Origin: Klebsormidium nitens
Taxonomy: Eukaryota > Streptophyta > Klebsormidiophyceae > Klebsormidiales > Klebsormidiaceae
NCBI GenBank assembly: GCA_000708835.1
Contig: DF237651.1
Coordinates: 1 to 23,154 of the forward strand
DNA: 23,154 bases
Direction: 5' to 3'
Below are positions 7,958 to 15,904 of the stretch, in pieces (position 1 is the first letter of the stretch; every line of letters begins with the position of its first letter). The notes beneath the pieces were generated by a model, which worked only from the letters and a program-made list of their open reading frames with translations, was not told the DNA's origin and made no database searches. Both the position numbers and the translations under genes were made by a program.

Positions 7958-8353
7958 CGGCTCAACAACCAGCTGACCCGTCTTTTCGCGCACGCCAAGG
8001 CGTTCAAGAACGACATCGAGTTCCTGGGGGCGTACAGGAATAACGCGCAGTGGAAGGAGTGGAAGCTGCTGGTGGAGAGCGTAGACGAACTTCGAAAGAA
8101 GCCGATCGACGAGATTCCCATGGAGGACATAGTGGTCACTCTGGATGAGATCGTGGAGGTTGATGAGGTCGTGCGGGCAGAAGTCGATAGGGTCAAGGCA
8201 GAAGAGAAGAAGAGAAAGAGAGAAGAGGCAGAGGAGGAAGAGAGGAAGAGGCAGAGAGAGGAGGAAGATGAGGAGGAGGAGGAGGAGGATGAGGAGGAAG
8301 ATGAGCAGAATGAGGAGGATGAAGATGAGAATGGAGAAGAAGAAGAGTTTTAA
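7958..8353 (+). CDS. Acidic E-rich protein, 5' end unclear
   Basis: An open frame from 7958 encodes a natural-looking helical start (LNNQLTRLFAHAKAFKND), then EFLGAYRNNAQWKEWKLL, then an acidic region that becomes almost pure E/D/K/R. The frame has no ATG before 8120 (GTG at 8072). The only nearby ATG, at 7954, is in another frame: ATG ACG followed by one extra base would lead straight into this frame. So the gene probably starts at 7954 with a one-base indel at about 7960. The DNA from about 8190 to 8350 is a nearly unbroken purine tract. Acidic tails of this kind occur in histone- or nucleic-acid-associated proteins; the function here is unknown. Confidence 0.5.
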   Translation, partial: RLNNQLTRLFAHAKAFKNDIEFLGAYRNNAQWKEWKLLVESVDELRKKPIDEIPMEDIVVTLDEIVEVDEVVRAEVDRVKAEEKKRKREEAEEEERKRQREEEDEEEEEEDEEEDEQNEEDEDENGEEEEF

Positions 8354-8528
8354 GTTAGATTGTGAATAGTCAGTGGCAGATGAGGAAAAGAAACTGAATA
8401 GTCTTGGCCTGTTGAGCCTTGTCTCGCCTTATACTAGTGATTGACAAGATGTAAAGTATTCGCGTACTGCTATTTACATGAGTTCAATATGAGTAATGTA
8501 CTTCACTGGTTTGTCTCTATCTCGGAAT
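8354..8528. other. Intergenic gap
   Basis: AT-richer spacer between two converging genes. No repeat, clear terminator hairpin or gene is seen. Confidence 0.4.
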
Positions 8529-9818
8529 CTAAGTCTCTCCTACTCCTGAATTGTTCAGCCTAGGAGCATTCTGTACACCATGTATACGAAGCGCAGCCTC
8601 GTCGTATGCTCGACCCGCTTCCTCGGCTGTCTCGAATGTTCCGAGATGCACCTTCATGCCTTGGTCTCTGATTTGGGCCACCCACTTGTCTCCAACCTTC
8701 GAGCATCCGACTATTTCTGTGTCTCTCTCCTTCCTCTTCTTGTTCACCTGAGGGCCTGTCGACTGCGAATTCGTCGATCTGGGCGCGTAGCACAAGTTCT
8801 CAGCGCGGTTATCCTCGTTCTTCCAGTTCTTGTGATGTATGATCATGCCACTGTTCTCAGCTTCGTCCACCTCTTCCACTGTCTTCTTCTTCCTCATCAC
8901 GTAGTCGCTCAGGTTCTGCTTCGTGCTGTTGAAATATACGTTTCCCCCGCGGGCACTGTTCGCGCTGAGTCCGGTCGCTTTGCCATCATCGTTGACCATC
9001 AGTTCCACGAATACGTCATCGTCTACCAGCACATCGATTGTCTGCTCGCGGGTGACTTTCGCCTTCAACACCGCTGCTCCCATCTCGTTCCGCGAGATCA
9101 CGAGGTTCTCTCTCTGAGTCCTGACGTACTCTGCCAGGGCTTTCTCGCACGCCTCCTCGGCCTCCGAGAAGGTTTCGTAGGTACCCTTGGCTAGAACCTG
9201 ACCGTTCCTCTTCATATTGTGAATGAAGAACTTCTTCCCACTCGGCTTGATCGGGAATCGCTGCTGCTTTTTGATGCCCGATTTTGCATCGATGTCTGCG
9301 AAACCCTCCGGCTCCTCGACGCCATTCAAGTGCGCCTGGTCTCCATATGCTCTCTTGCAGAGGTCGTACTTGTAGGCGGCCATGGCTTCTTCTGGATAGT
9401 AACCCAAGACCTCGCCGTTCAAAGTCGCGCGCCATCTCCTCTCTGGCTTACCCTCCTTCATCTCGAAGACGCCCAGGTATGCAGAGGTTCCAGAAGCCTC
9501 CTTTTTCTTCATCGCGTGTGCAGCTGCAGGCGTGCAGATCTTCAAGTTCGATTTCGTGAGGTTGAGGTGATCGCCATCTACGAAGGTTACCACGTCCGAC
9601 CCCTTTGGCTGCTGTCCGATTACCATGTGACTCAATCTGGTGAAAGGGTCTTCCAGGGTCTTGGACTTGACCACATACTTGGAGCTCTTGTTTCCTTCTG
9701 TGGCATACCTCCAGCAGAAGGGCCTGACGCGGTCCTCGTCCTCCTTGTCCACGATTGCGTAGACAGACTCTTTACCATCCTTGACCTCGATGAGCGCCGT
9801 AGATGAGGAGCTTGCCAT
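8529..9818 (-). CDS. AP2/HNH homing-endonuclease-like protein
   Basis: A 429-residue protein that combines DNA-binding AP2 modules with an HNH nuclease motif, a design known for homing endonucleases of phages, giant viruses and algae. AP2 module 1 spans about 112-165 ([44 protein letters not shown]). A weaker AP2-like repeat lies at about 193-232. The HNH core is at about 325-345 (H328, H329, N341 in [17 protein letters not shown]). A classical AP2 module closes the protein at about 368-421 ([18 protein letters not shown]). A first HNH-like segment ([15 protein letters not shown], about 80-94) lacks the leading histidines and looks dead. The start codon is preceded by TATAAAAGC about 50 nt upstream. 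Plant-type AP2 transcription factors are an alternative, but the HNH motif argues against that. Confidence 0.8.
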   Translation of the reverse strand: MASSSSTALIEVKDGKESVYAIVDKEDEDRVRPFCWRYATEGNKSSKYVVKSKTLEDPFTRLSHMVIGQQPKGSDVVTFVDGDHLNLTKSNLKICTPAAAHAMKKKEASGTSAYLGVFEMKEGKPERRWRATLNGEVLGYYPEEAMAAYKYDLCKRAYGDQAHLNGVEEPEGFADIDAKSGIKKQQRFPIKPSGKKFFIHNMKRNGQVLAKGTYETFSEAEEACEKALAEYVRTQRENLVISRNEMGAAVLKAKVTREQTIDVLVDDDVFVELMVNDDGKATGLSANSARGGNVYFNSTKQNLSDYVMRKKKTVEEVDEAENSGMIIHHKNWKNEDNRAENLCYAPRSTNSQSTGPQVNKKRKERDTEIVGCSKVGDKWVAQIRDQGMKVHLGTFETAEEAGRAYDEAALRIHGVQNAPRLNNSGVGET

Positions 9819-9865
9819 GGTTGAGACAGTTGACTTTTTATGAGGCCGGAAGACGCAGAAAGCTT

Positions 9866-10064
9866 GCTTTTATAGTCTGTCCAGAAGGAGATTGCACGCG
9901 ACAAAATGAGCGTCCGAAAGCAAGCACCCGAAAAACATGCGTCCGAAACGTTTTCGGATGCTGACATTTACCAGACAGGGCCACTCTCGCATTGTTCGGA
10001 CACGTTCTTCGGGCGCGAGTCACTTCCCTTCTATATAGGAAGCGTTGCACCCGTCCGAAATCAG
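9866..10064. promoter_or_regulatory. Bidirectional promoter with TCCGAAA repeats
   Basis: Lies between two divergent endonuclease genes. It contains a block that recurs near 23010-23032 (minus-strand reading TTCTGGACARACTRTAAAAGC), ending in a TATA-like TATAAAAGC that faces the AP2 gene. A cluster of TCCGAAA / TTCGGA motifs in both orientations follows (9909-10063). A TATATAGGAAG box at 10032-10042 faces the HNH gene, 35 nt before its ATG. Promoter function is inferred from position and repetition. Confidence 0.55.
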
Positions 10065-10077
10065 GCAGGTAAAGATC

Positions 10078-10908
10078 ATGATGAATACTTGTCAAGCTAC
10101 GATCGCGCAAAACGAACGCGCGGGGCAGCGTTGTAGGACTAAGGCATCCTGTGGAAAGTATTGCGGGAAGCACTTCAAGTTACACAGCCAGCTTGACATC
10201 ATCAAGGAACGGGGACAGACCCCGTGCAACAACATACGCAGAAAGTTCAACAAAGGCTGTCAACTCGTAGTGCCTCCCGGGTCGAGGCGTTCGTATTGCA
10301 AGACATGTTGCGACGACGTTCGGGCGAAAGATCAGATGAGAGAACAGAAGAAACGCGCAACTTCCCCCGGCGAAGCACTGCAAGAAGGCCTCTTGAGATG
10401 CAATAACGCCCGTTGCTTGAAGCTTTATCCAGTGGACAAGTTCGTTGTTCGGGATGGGACGGGCTGGTGCGAAGATTGTCGCATTCACAGGCAGGCCCAA
10501 TACAAGGAGATGATCGAGGCCAACATCAACTTTCGTCTCAGTCGAGCCCTTCGCTCGTACGTGAAGACGACATTCAAGAGAGTCCCCGGTGTGAAGAAGT
10601 CCAGCAAAGGAGAGGAACTCCTCGGATGCACTCACGCTTTCGCAAAGGCCTGGATAGAGAACCAATGGGAAGAAGGGATGAACTGGACCAATTACGGAAC
10701 GACGGACGGTTGGTGCATTGATCACATCAGACCAGTCGCCTCCTTCGACCTGAGCGACGATGAGCAACAGAAGCAGTGTCTCCACTACACGAACATGCAA
10801 CCGCTGTGGGCGAAAGAGAATAGGGAGAAACACGATCAGGTAGATTGGGAGGGTGCACAGCATCAAGCTCAGCAACGGGTGAAGTTCTTCGCATCGCAGG
10901 TCTCATAA
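10078..10908 (+). CDS. Zinc-finger HNH endonuclease-like protein
   Basis: A 276-residue protein. The N-terminal half carries several cysteine pairs (CRTKASCGKYCGKH; CKTCC; CNNARC; WCEDC) that look like zinc-binding treble-clef or ribbon units. The C-terminal part has GMNWTNYG, then CIDHIRPVASFDLSDDEQQ, then HYTNMQPLWAKENREK. This is the HNH nuclease pattern common in giant viruses, with DH as the first catalytic pair and N of TNMQPL as the middle N. ATG 10078 is chosen over the non-ATG start at 10045 because a TATATAGGAAG box lies 35 nt before it. A second ATG follows immediately at 10081. The gene ends 91 nt from the MCP stop, convergent with it. Such genes are often mobile or intron-homing; here it sits beside an intron-containing MCP gene. 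Confidence 0.8.
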   Translation: MMNTCQATIAQNERAGQRCRTKASCGKYCGKHFKLHSQLDIIKERGQTPCNNIRRKFNKGCQLVVPPGSRRSYCKTCCDDVRAKDQMREQKKRATSPGEALQEGLLRCNNARCLKLYPVDKFVVRDGTGWCEDCRIHRQAQYKEMIEANINFRLSRALRSYVKTTFKRVPGVKKSSKGEELLGCTHAFAKAWIENQWEEGMNWTNYGTTDGWCIDHIRPVASFDLSDDEQQKQCLHYTNMQPLWAKENREKHDQVDWEGAQHQAQQRVKFFASQVS

Positions 10909-10999
10909 ATGAGTCACTGGCATGACTCAGATCTGAAACGGTGAATATTGTTTTTATTCAGCACGCAGTGCCCGTGCTGAGATTTCGATGGATAACGAC

Positions 11000-13114
11000 T
11001 TAATTGGAGTAGGCGAGACCAGCCATTCCCGTTTCCGCCGCGGAGTGTTCCTCCGCGGACCGATCGTCCCTTGCGCTCGCTCCGGCTGACTAGGCCCTCA
11101 CTGCGAACGGGTGGCTTTGCGACCTGTGACGTTGATCGTACCGCAGCTTCGTCGTAGCGCTTCGGTCGACCTAACAAGCGGATCACCCATCGTCGAGACT
11201 CTCGCTCGCGCATCCGACGAACTTTTCCCATACCCAAGTGGTTGTCTTGGCCACGGTCCTCTCGCGAGGAGCCGCTTGGGGTCGTCGGCGTCAGGGCTTC
11301 CCTGCTACCAGCACACCTTGCAAACATATATTCACTAGCACATGGCCATCGGTCGGCTGTATAACCGGCGGGGGCAAAACGGCTTTTTCGCAGATAAGAG
11401 CCCGAATTATCTGCGCCGTGTGCTTTTTCGAGCAGCATTTTACTCATGATCCTCAAAATGTTAAAGTTAATGGCAATAATCTTGCACCTTGCGGCCACCA
11501 TATTCGGCGGGAAGGTGAGATATAGGGTGGAATTATCGATGCGAGAGAAATTAGTTGATCCACTTGGTTGATGAGATGACGCCTCCAGCGAAAATGAGTA
11601 CACGTAGACGTGCTTCTTGGGCACGCGAGGATGGTGCTGATATGGCTGCACCAACCTGTGATATGTGCCGGGCCTCTCGCTGTACCTGTCGTGCCCGTTC
11701 AGCATCAGCTTCGCACTCTGCACGTAGTCCACGCCTGCGACCTCGCCGAAATCGAAGATCATATTTCCGGTCTTGGAGTTGACGGCTGCGGAGCTCTCTG
11801 GGGTCACTACCCAGATCAGCTCCTTCACGGGGTGGTTGAATGACAGCCGGATCTTCTGAGTGCTGGCCGAGATGCTGGCAGGGATCGATTCGTCACCCGT
11901 GAATTGTACCTGCTCCACGAGGAATTCGTGGGACGAGGAAGCGAACTTTCGGCGCTCATCCGTATCCAAATAGATATAATCGACGTAAAGAGAGCAATCG
12001 ATCAGAGAAAGGGGTGCACCGTTGGAGGTAGGGGTCACCACGTTGATATCTGACCTGACCAGGGCTGCTGCCGGAGCCAGTTCTACATTAAGCTTAATTT
12101 CATGGTATTGCAGCGCGATAAGCGGAAGAGCGTTGCCAGGGAGCTTGTTGAACCAGAACTTGAGGGGGATATAATACGTGCGCTGGCCGGTCTGCGTATG
12201 GAGCTGCCCGCCCTCGTAGTTGTCCGCCTCGTTGTACTTGCCGATCATCTCCCGCAGTCCACCCTCCTTCTCGGCGGGGACCGTGAGCTCGTCGTCGATC
12301 TCGTAGTAGGCATCAAAGTGCTTGTCGATGCGCTGACCGCCGATCTCGATTTCCACCGATTTAAGGAGGGCGTGGCCGACCGCATTTACGTACCTGACAT
12401 AAGTGGAAGTGGAGCCTCCTACCGTGACCGTCTGATCCAGTGCAGGAAGCGTGACTTGCAACCACATATTCGTAATCAAATCTCCATTTCGGCTGATATT
12501 GAACGTGGATTTACGATTTAAATCGCACGTGCCGTTTGATGTCTGCGCGATGGATTCCATAGCAAAGTTGGTATGCCTCCGGTAGACCAACCTGAAGAAA
12601 GTGATCTGAGGTGTCCCGGTAAGGTAGGCATCCTGAGCTCCGATAGCGACCAAAGAAAGCACTTCTATACAGCCCAGAGCATTTCGCTGAGGGACGGACT
12701 ATACCTTAAGGGTTCAATGCCGGTGGCTACCCGACTCCCCCCCAACTCCTCCTAGTCTCTGAACCGTCTTCCTCGCCCTGGCCGGAACGGGCGTAGGAAG
12801 CTTGGCTGCAGATCACCCAATCTCGAGCTGTTTTACCGTACGCGAGGCGATTAACCTGCTGCCTGCGGTCCGATCTCTCGGACGAGGTGGTCGCGTCGAG
12901 CTTCAGGATGTCCCCGCAATTCGAAGTTGTCGCGGGATCCGGACGAGGGCCGTGTGCCCCCTAATCGATTTCCCACTAGCCAGTTTTATCGACGCGCTCG
13001 GACGGAGAGCGCGCCCCACGAGACTTACACCGTTTGCCCTCGAGAGTGGTCCGTGGAACTCGACCGAGGCGGCTGACTGTTGAGGACTGCTTAATTCGTT
13101 AATCCTCCTGACAT
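11000..13114 (-). CDS. MCP: Major capsid protein, three exons, two introns
   Basis: Major capsid protein of the double-jelly-roll family; trimers build the icosahedral shell. Coding exons on the minus strand are 13114-13102, 12661-11442 and 11029-11000, giving 420 residues with no internal stop. The start was found from family knowledge: algal-virus MCPs open with M-(A/S)-G-G-L and continue LV-GAQDAYLTG. ATG TCA GGA GGA T lies at 13114-13102, and the rest begins at 12661. The end was found the same way: MCPs end in SGM-GLAYSN, and GMAGLAYSN-stop lies at 11029-11000 in another frame, reached by removing 11030-11441. Other hallmarks are PQITFFRLVYRRHTNFAMES, SRNGDLI, and NILRIM near the end. 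The GTG at 12662 is not a true start. The gene looks functional, provided the introns splice. It is divergent from the BRO gene. Confidence 0.92.
11030..11441 (-). other. MCP intron 2 (412 nt, class uncertain)
   Basis: Needed to join NILRIMS to GMAGLAYSN. The upstream exon ends in T and the intron ends in G, as for group I introns. A strong 9-bp stem (CGCAGATAA / TTATCTGCG) lies near the 5' end and an 8-bp stem (CCGCGGAG / CTCCGCGG, 11038-11058) lies close to the 3' end. A Q-like GTGGCCAAGAC is visible, but a clear R/S pair (GACTA / TAGTC) is not. There are no GT-AG spliceosomal ends (it starts AAAATG). The MCP frame stays open through the whole intron. No homing ORF is seen. Confidence 0.75.
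12662..13101 (-). other. MCP intron 1, group I (440 nt)
   Basis: The group I core is readable on the minus strand in the right order: P-like AATTGCGGGGACATCC, Q-like GATCTGCAGCCAAGC, R-like GGTTCAGAGACTA and S-like AAGGTATAGTCC. GACTA and TAGTC form the P7 helix. The upstream exon ends in T (13102) and the intron ends in G (12662), the group I rule. Removal joins GGA-T to TG-CTT and gives the expected MSGGLLSLVAIGAQ start. No endonuclease ORF lies inside. Related self-splicing introns are known in chlorella-virus genes. Confidence 0.88.
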
Positions 13115-13376
13115 CTCGACTGACCCGTCACCGAGAATATACGTTACCCTGAGAAAAAAAATCTCGATGAACGCGGGTGCAGCAGGAGTCGTACTCATAC
13201 CATGATCGAGAGGCCAAGTGCATTCACGAATTCGTCTGCATGGGGAAAGTAAGTTGAACTTACTGTCGTGCCACTTGACCGACGAGCAAGCTCGGATCGT
13301 CTGATCGTAGGAGGCGCGTTCAGATGACCAACAATATTTCATAGGAGTATAGGAGTAATGTCCGTTCTCGAACACG
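13115..13376. promoter_or_regulatory. Divergent MCP / BRO promoter region
   Basis: Non-coding. A perfect palindrome AGTAAGTT-G-AACTTACT sits at 13248-13264, about midway between the genes, and could bind a dimeric regulator. On the MCP side is a T8 tract inside GAGA...TCTC and a TATATT about 25-30 nt before the MCP ATG. On the BRO side is a doubled ATAGGAG (13341-13355), related to the TATAGGRAG box found before other genes, about 22 nt before the ATG. Confidence 0.45.
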
Positions 13377-14988
13377 ATGGACGTGTTCCGAGCATTCGTC
13401 GTCAACGGGAAGACTTACGATGTACAGATGGTCTGGGAAGACACCAAACCACTCTTCAGAGCCAAAGATGTAGGCGATGTCTTAGGTTTGACCAATGTAC
13501 GGGTTTCTATACAAGCCTTCGACCAAGATGAGAAGGTTGTCATCTCGAGTAACACTCTCGGTGGCTGTCGGGAAAGTATTTTTTTGACCGAACGGGGCCT
13601 ATACCGTCTCCTCATGCAATTTCGAAAGCCCATCGCAAGGCCTTTCCAGAAGTGGGTCGCTGAAGTGATCGAATCCATCCGCGAAAAGGGACACTATGAA
13701 CTACGTCAAGCGGTCGAAGAAGGAAAGAAAGCCATCGAGCGAGTTCGGGAAGAGACAGCTGCAGAGATCGCTGATGTATTGGCAGAGCAAGGCGCTCTAT
13801 CGCAACGTGCGGTCAACGAAGCCCGACACACGGCATTGATCAACTCCTTCCGCAACGGTCTGTATGTCGTCTACTTCGGTCGCATCAGACTCCAATACGA
13901 TGGAAGATGGCTCATCAAGATCGGGAGCACGAAGGACCTGCAGGACCGAGTTCCAGGTCTCGTCAAGGAATTCGGCGGCATGCAGATCTTCGAGGTCTTT
14001 CCCGTGGCCCTGTCAAGACAATTCGAGGAGTTTCTGAAGACTCACCCGAAAATCTCGAAGTTGGCATTCAAGGACGTCATCCACAACGGTCATAGGTCGC
14101 ATCGCGAGGTTTTCAGCATGACGGAGGAGGATATACAGATGACCGTCAACATCGCCAAGAGACACGCCCCCGCTTACAACGATCAGGCGACTACCGCACA
14201 GCTCGTGGAGTTGGAACTCCAAAGATACAAATCAGCCCAAGCAATACCACAAGATCTTTCTCCTCAGATCGTTGTGTCATATTACGTCCCACCCGACGAA
14301 CATCGGTTTACACAGGCGCGAGGTTCGAAGATCCAGCGTTATTCAGAAGATGGGAAGACGCTCTTGCGAACGTATCCAGGTTGCGGAGAAGCATGTAGGG
14401 ATCCGACGTCGCTGCACCTGCTGCAGCTCTGATTCGAGAAGCAGCTGCGAAGAGAACAATCTACAAAGGCTTCAGATGGGCTCAGCTCGACCGATCGCTG
14501 TCAGATGACACGTTTCAAGACATCGGGGACACCGTGGAGAGCAAGACGTTGAACAAAGGCTTCATAGCGATGCTGGATCTTCGTCAACGACGCATAGTGG
14601 AGGTCTTTGCAGACATGAAGAAAGCGTCTGAGGACCGCTCCGAGGCATGGCATCGATATGCACATCTATCAAGAAGGGCACGAGATGCAGCGGGCATTAT
14701 TTCAAGATGTGGCGCGACTGCAGCGAGGAGCTCCAAAGGGAATATCTTTCGAGACGTGAGCTCCCACAACGGCCGATACGAGCAAACGGAGAACCGGTCG
14801 AGCAGATTCACGCGATCACGAACGAGGTCGTGAAACGCTTCTCTTCGATAGCCCACGTGCAGACGGAGATGCGGATTGCGCGAGCATCACTTCAACGTGC
14901 ACTGGCTGACGGTGGCATATTGAAAGGTTACAAGTGGAAACGCTACGATCCGTCTGCAATAAACACAGAGGAACCCTGTTACGATTAA
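13377..14988 (+). pseudogene. BRO-N / T5orf172 / NUMOD-type gene, two frameshifts
   Basis: The first frame (13377-14432) encodes a BRO-N DNA-binding domain (about 1-105: FRAKDVGDVLGLTN, LTERGLYRLLMQFRKPIARPFQKWV), a coiled-coil linker (about 108-150), and a T5orf172/GIY-YIG-like domain (about 160-250: GLYVVYFG, LIKIGSTKDLQDRV). Then a NUMOD1-like repeat begins (IQRYSEDGKTLLRTYPGCGEAC). Near 14403 the sensible frame shifts by one missing base to DVAAPAAALIREAAAKRTIYKG. Near 14645 another missing base leads to MASICTSIKKGTRCSGHYFKM and on to the stop at 14988. Each shift reconnects typical NUMOD1-like sequence. The original protein was thus about 537 residues with two C-terminal helix-turn-helix repeats. 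BRO proteins of large DNA viruses bind DNA and affect gene regulation. The shortened protein ending at 14432 could still be made. Confidence 0.75.
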
Positions 14989-15065
14989 GAACTTCAGCTA
15001 CACCCGCGCTTGTTGTCGTAGAAGATATATGCCAGCTCTCTCTAGGGCTGACGGGAAGGGTTAGG

Positions 15066-15764
15066 ATGGAAGCTCGCAACCTCTCGCCGAGTCAACTCCG
15101 CCGCCTGCAGCGAATGTACACCGAGCGCTTCTACGTCTTACACACAGAGTACGACGAGGCCACGCAGAGCGGCCACTTCAAGGTCAGTGGATCTACGGGG
15201 TCTGTATACACGGTCGGCTTGAACGGCGCAGGAGCGTTCGACTGCGACTGCCCCGACTCCATCGGACGCTTATCCCACGAGCCGGACCTGATCTGCAAGC
15301 ACAGGTGCTTCGTCCTCTACAAGGTCTCGAGATGCGACGTAGAAACCGTCTCTCCCAGCCCGCGCCTGCGGGGTTCCGCGCTGAAGAGGGTGCGGCAGCG
15401 CTTGAGAGACTCGTCGGTGGATCCAAGCACGCTGAGCGCGAACGTGTCCGACCCCGCCCTGCGTGCCAACTACGAACGCATCGTGGGAGCTGTCGAGGAG
15501 CTCATTTCCGGGCCTTCGTTCGAGGCACCCCCGCTGCTCGGAGACCAGGCGGATGATTGTGCTGTCTGCTACGACAGTCTAGCCGAAGGTGCGAGGCTGG
15601 GGTGCCCCGATTGTCGAAACTCGATACACAAGGACTGCATGATGCGGTGGGTCCGATCGGGCAAGATCACGTGCCCCTTCTGCAGATCCAAGTGTTGGGA
15701 GAGGTTGGATCCTCGGACGGGTCGGACGAAGCCTTTGCAGTTCTACGTGAACGTCTTCGTGTAG
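15066..15764 (+). CDS. SWIM and RING-type zinc-finger protein, likely E3 ligase
   Basis: A 232-residue protein with two zinc modules. The SWIM finger has the CxC-(n)-CxH pattern at C60/C62/C77/H79. The RING-like finger is C4HC3 at C165, C168, C180, C183, H188, C191, C203 and C206, with the typical IHKDCMMRW and CPFCRSKCW. This SWIM-plus-RING pairing matches MEKK1/ZSWIM2-type ubiquitin ligases, so a role in ubiquitinating host or viral proteins is likely. The frame is open back to 14934, but ATG 15066 is preferred: it gives the natural N-terminus (MEARNLSPSQLRRLQRMYTERF) and the upstream DNA overlaps the end of the BRO gene. All ligands are present. It was probably captured from a eukaryotic host. 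Confidence 0.82.
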   Translation: MEARNLSPSQLRRLQRMYTERFYVLHTEYDEATQSGHFKVSGSTGSVYTVGLNGAGAFDCDCPDSIGRLSHEPDLICKHRCFVLYKVSRCDVETVSPSPRLRGSALKRVRQRLRDSSVDPSTLSANVSDPALRANYERIVGAVEELISGPSFEAPPLLGDQADDCAVCYDSLAEGARLGCPDCRNSIHKDCMMRWVRSGKITCPFCRSKCWERLDPRTGRTKPLQFYVNVFV

Positions 15765-15776
15765 CATCATCGATGG

Positions 15777-15870
15777 TTTCGGACGCCATTTTTCGGACGC
15801 TTCGTAGATATAGGAAGAGCACCTCCACCTGATAATAGCGACATTCGGACGCGCTCGTCGATATAGGAAG
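15777..15870 (+). promoter_or_regulatory. Duplicated TTCGGACG / ATATAGGAAG promoter
   Basis: Two near-identical blocks with TTCGGACGC followed by ATATAGGAAGAGCAC, the boxes starting at 15808 and 15861 (53 nt apart). The second ATATAGGAAG ends 34 nt before the ATG at 15905, the same spacing as the TATATAGGAAG box before the HNH gene at 10078. The repetition and fixed spacing point to a viral promoter with a doubled upstream element. Confidence 0.6.
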
Positions 15871-15904
15871 AGCACTCTCCCTTAGCAGTCAGTTCGCTTA
15901 CTCG

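Noticed and set aside
9632..9967. Minus-strand 111-residue frame overlapping the AP2 start
   Set aside because: Shadow frame over the AP2 gene and its promoter.
9906..10136. 76-residue plus-strand frame starting in the TCCGAAA repeats
   Set aside because: It overlaps the promoter and the start of the HNH gene, and its codons follow the repeat units.
10914..11029. Long C-terminal extension of the capsid frame to 10914
   Set aside because: The typical capsid C-terminus exists in another frame at 11029-11000; the extension is intron and 3' flank read through.
12660..12662. GTG as the capsid start
   Set aside because: The family start MSGGL is found at 13114 and is joined by removal of a group I intron; GTG is an accident of the splice site.
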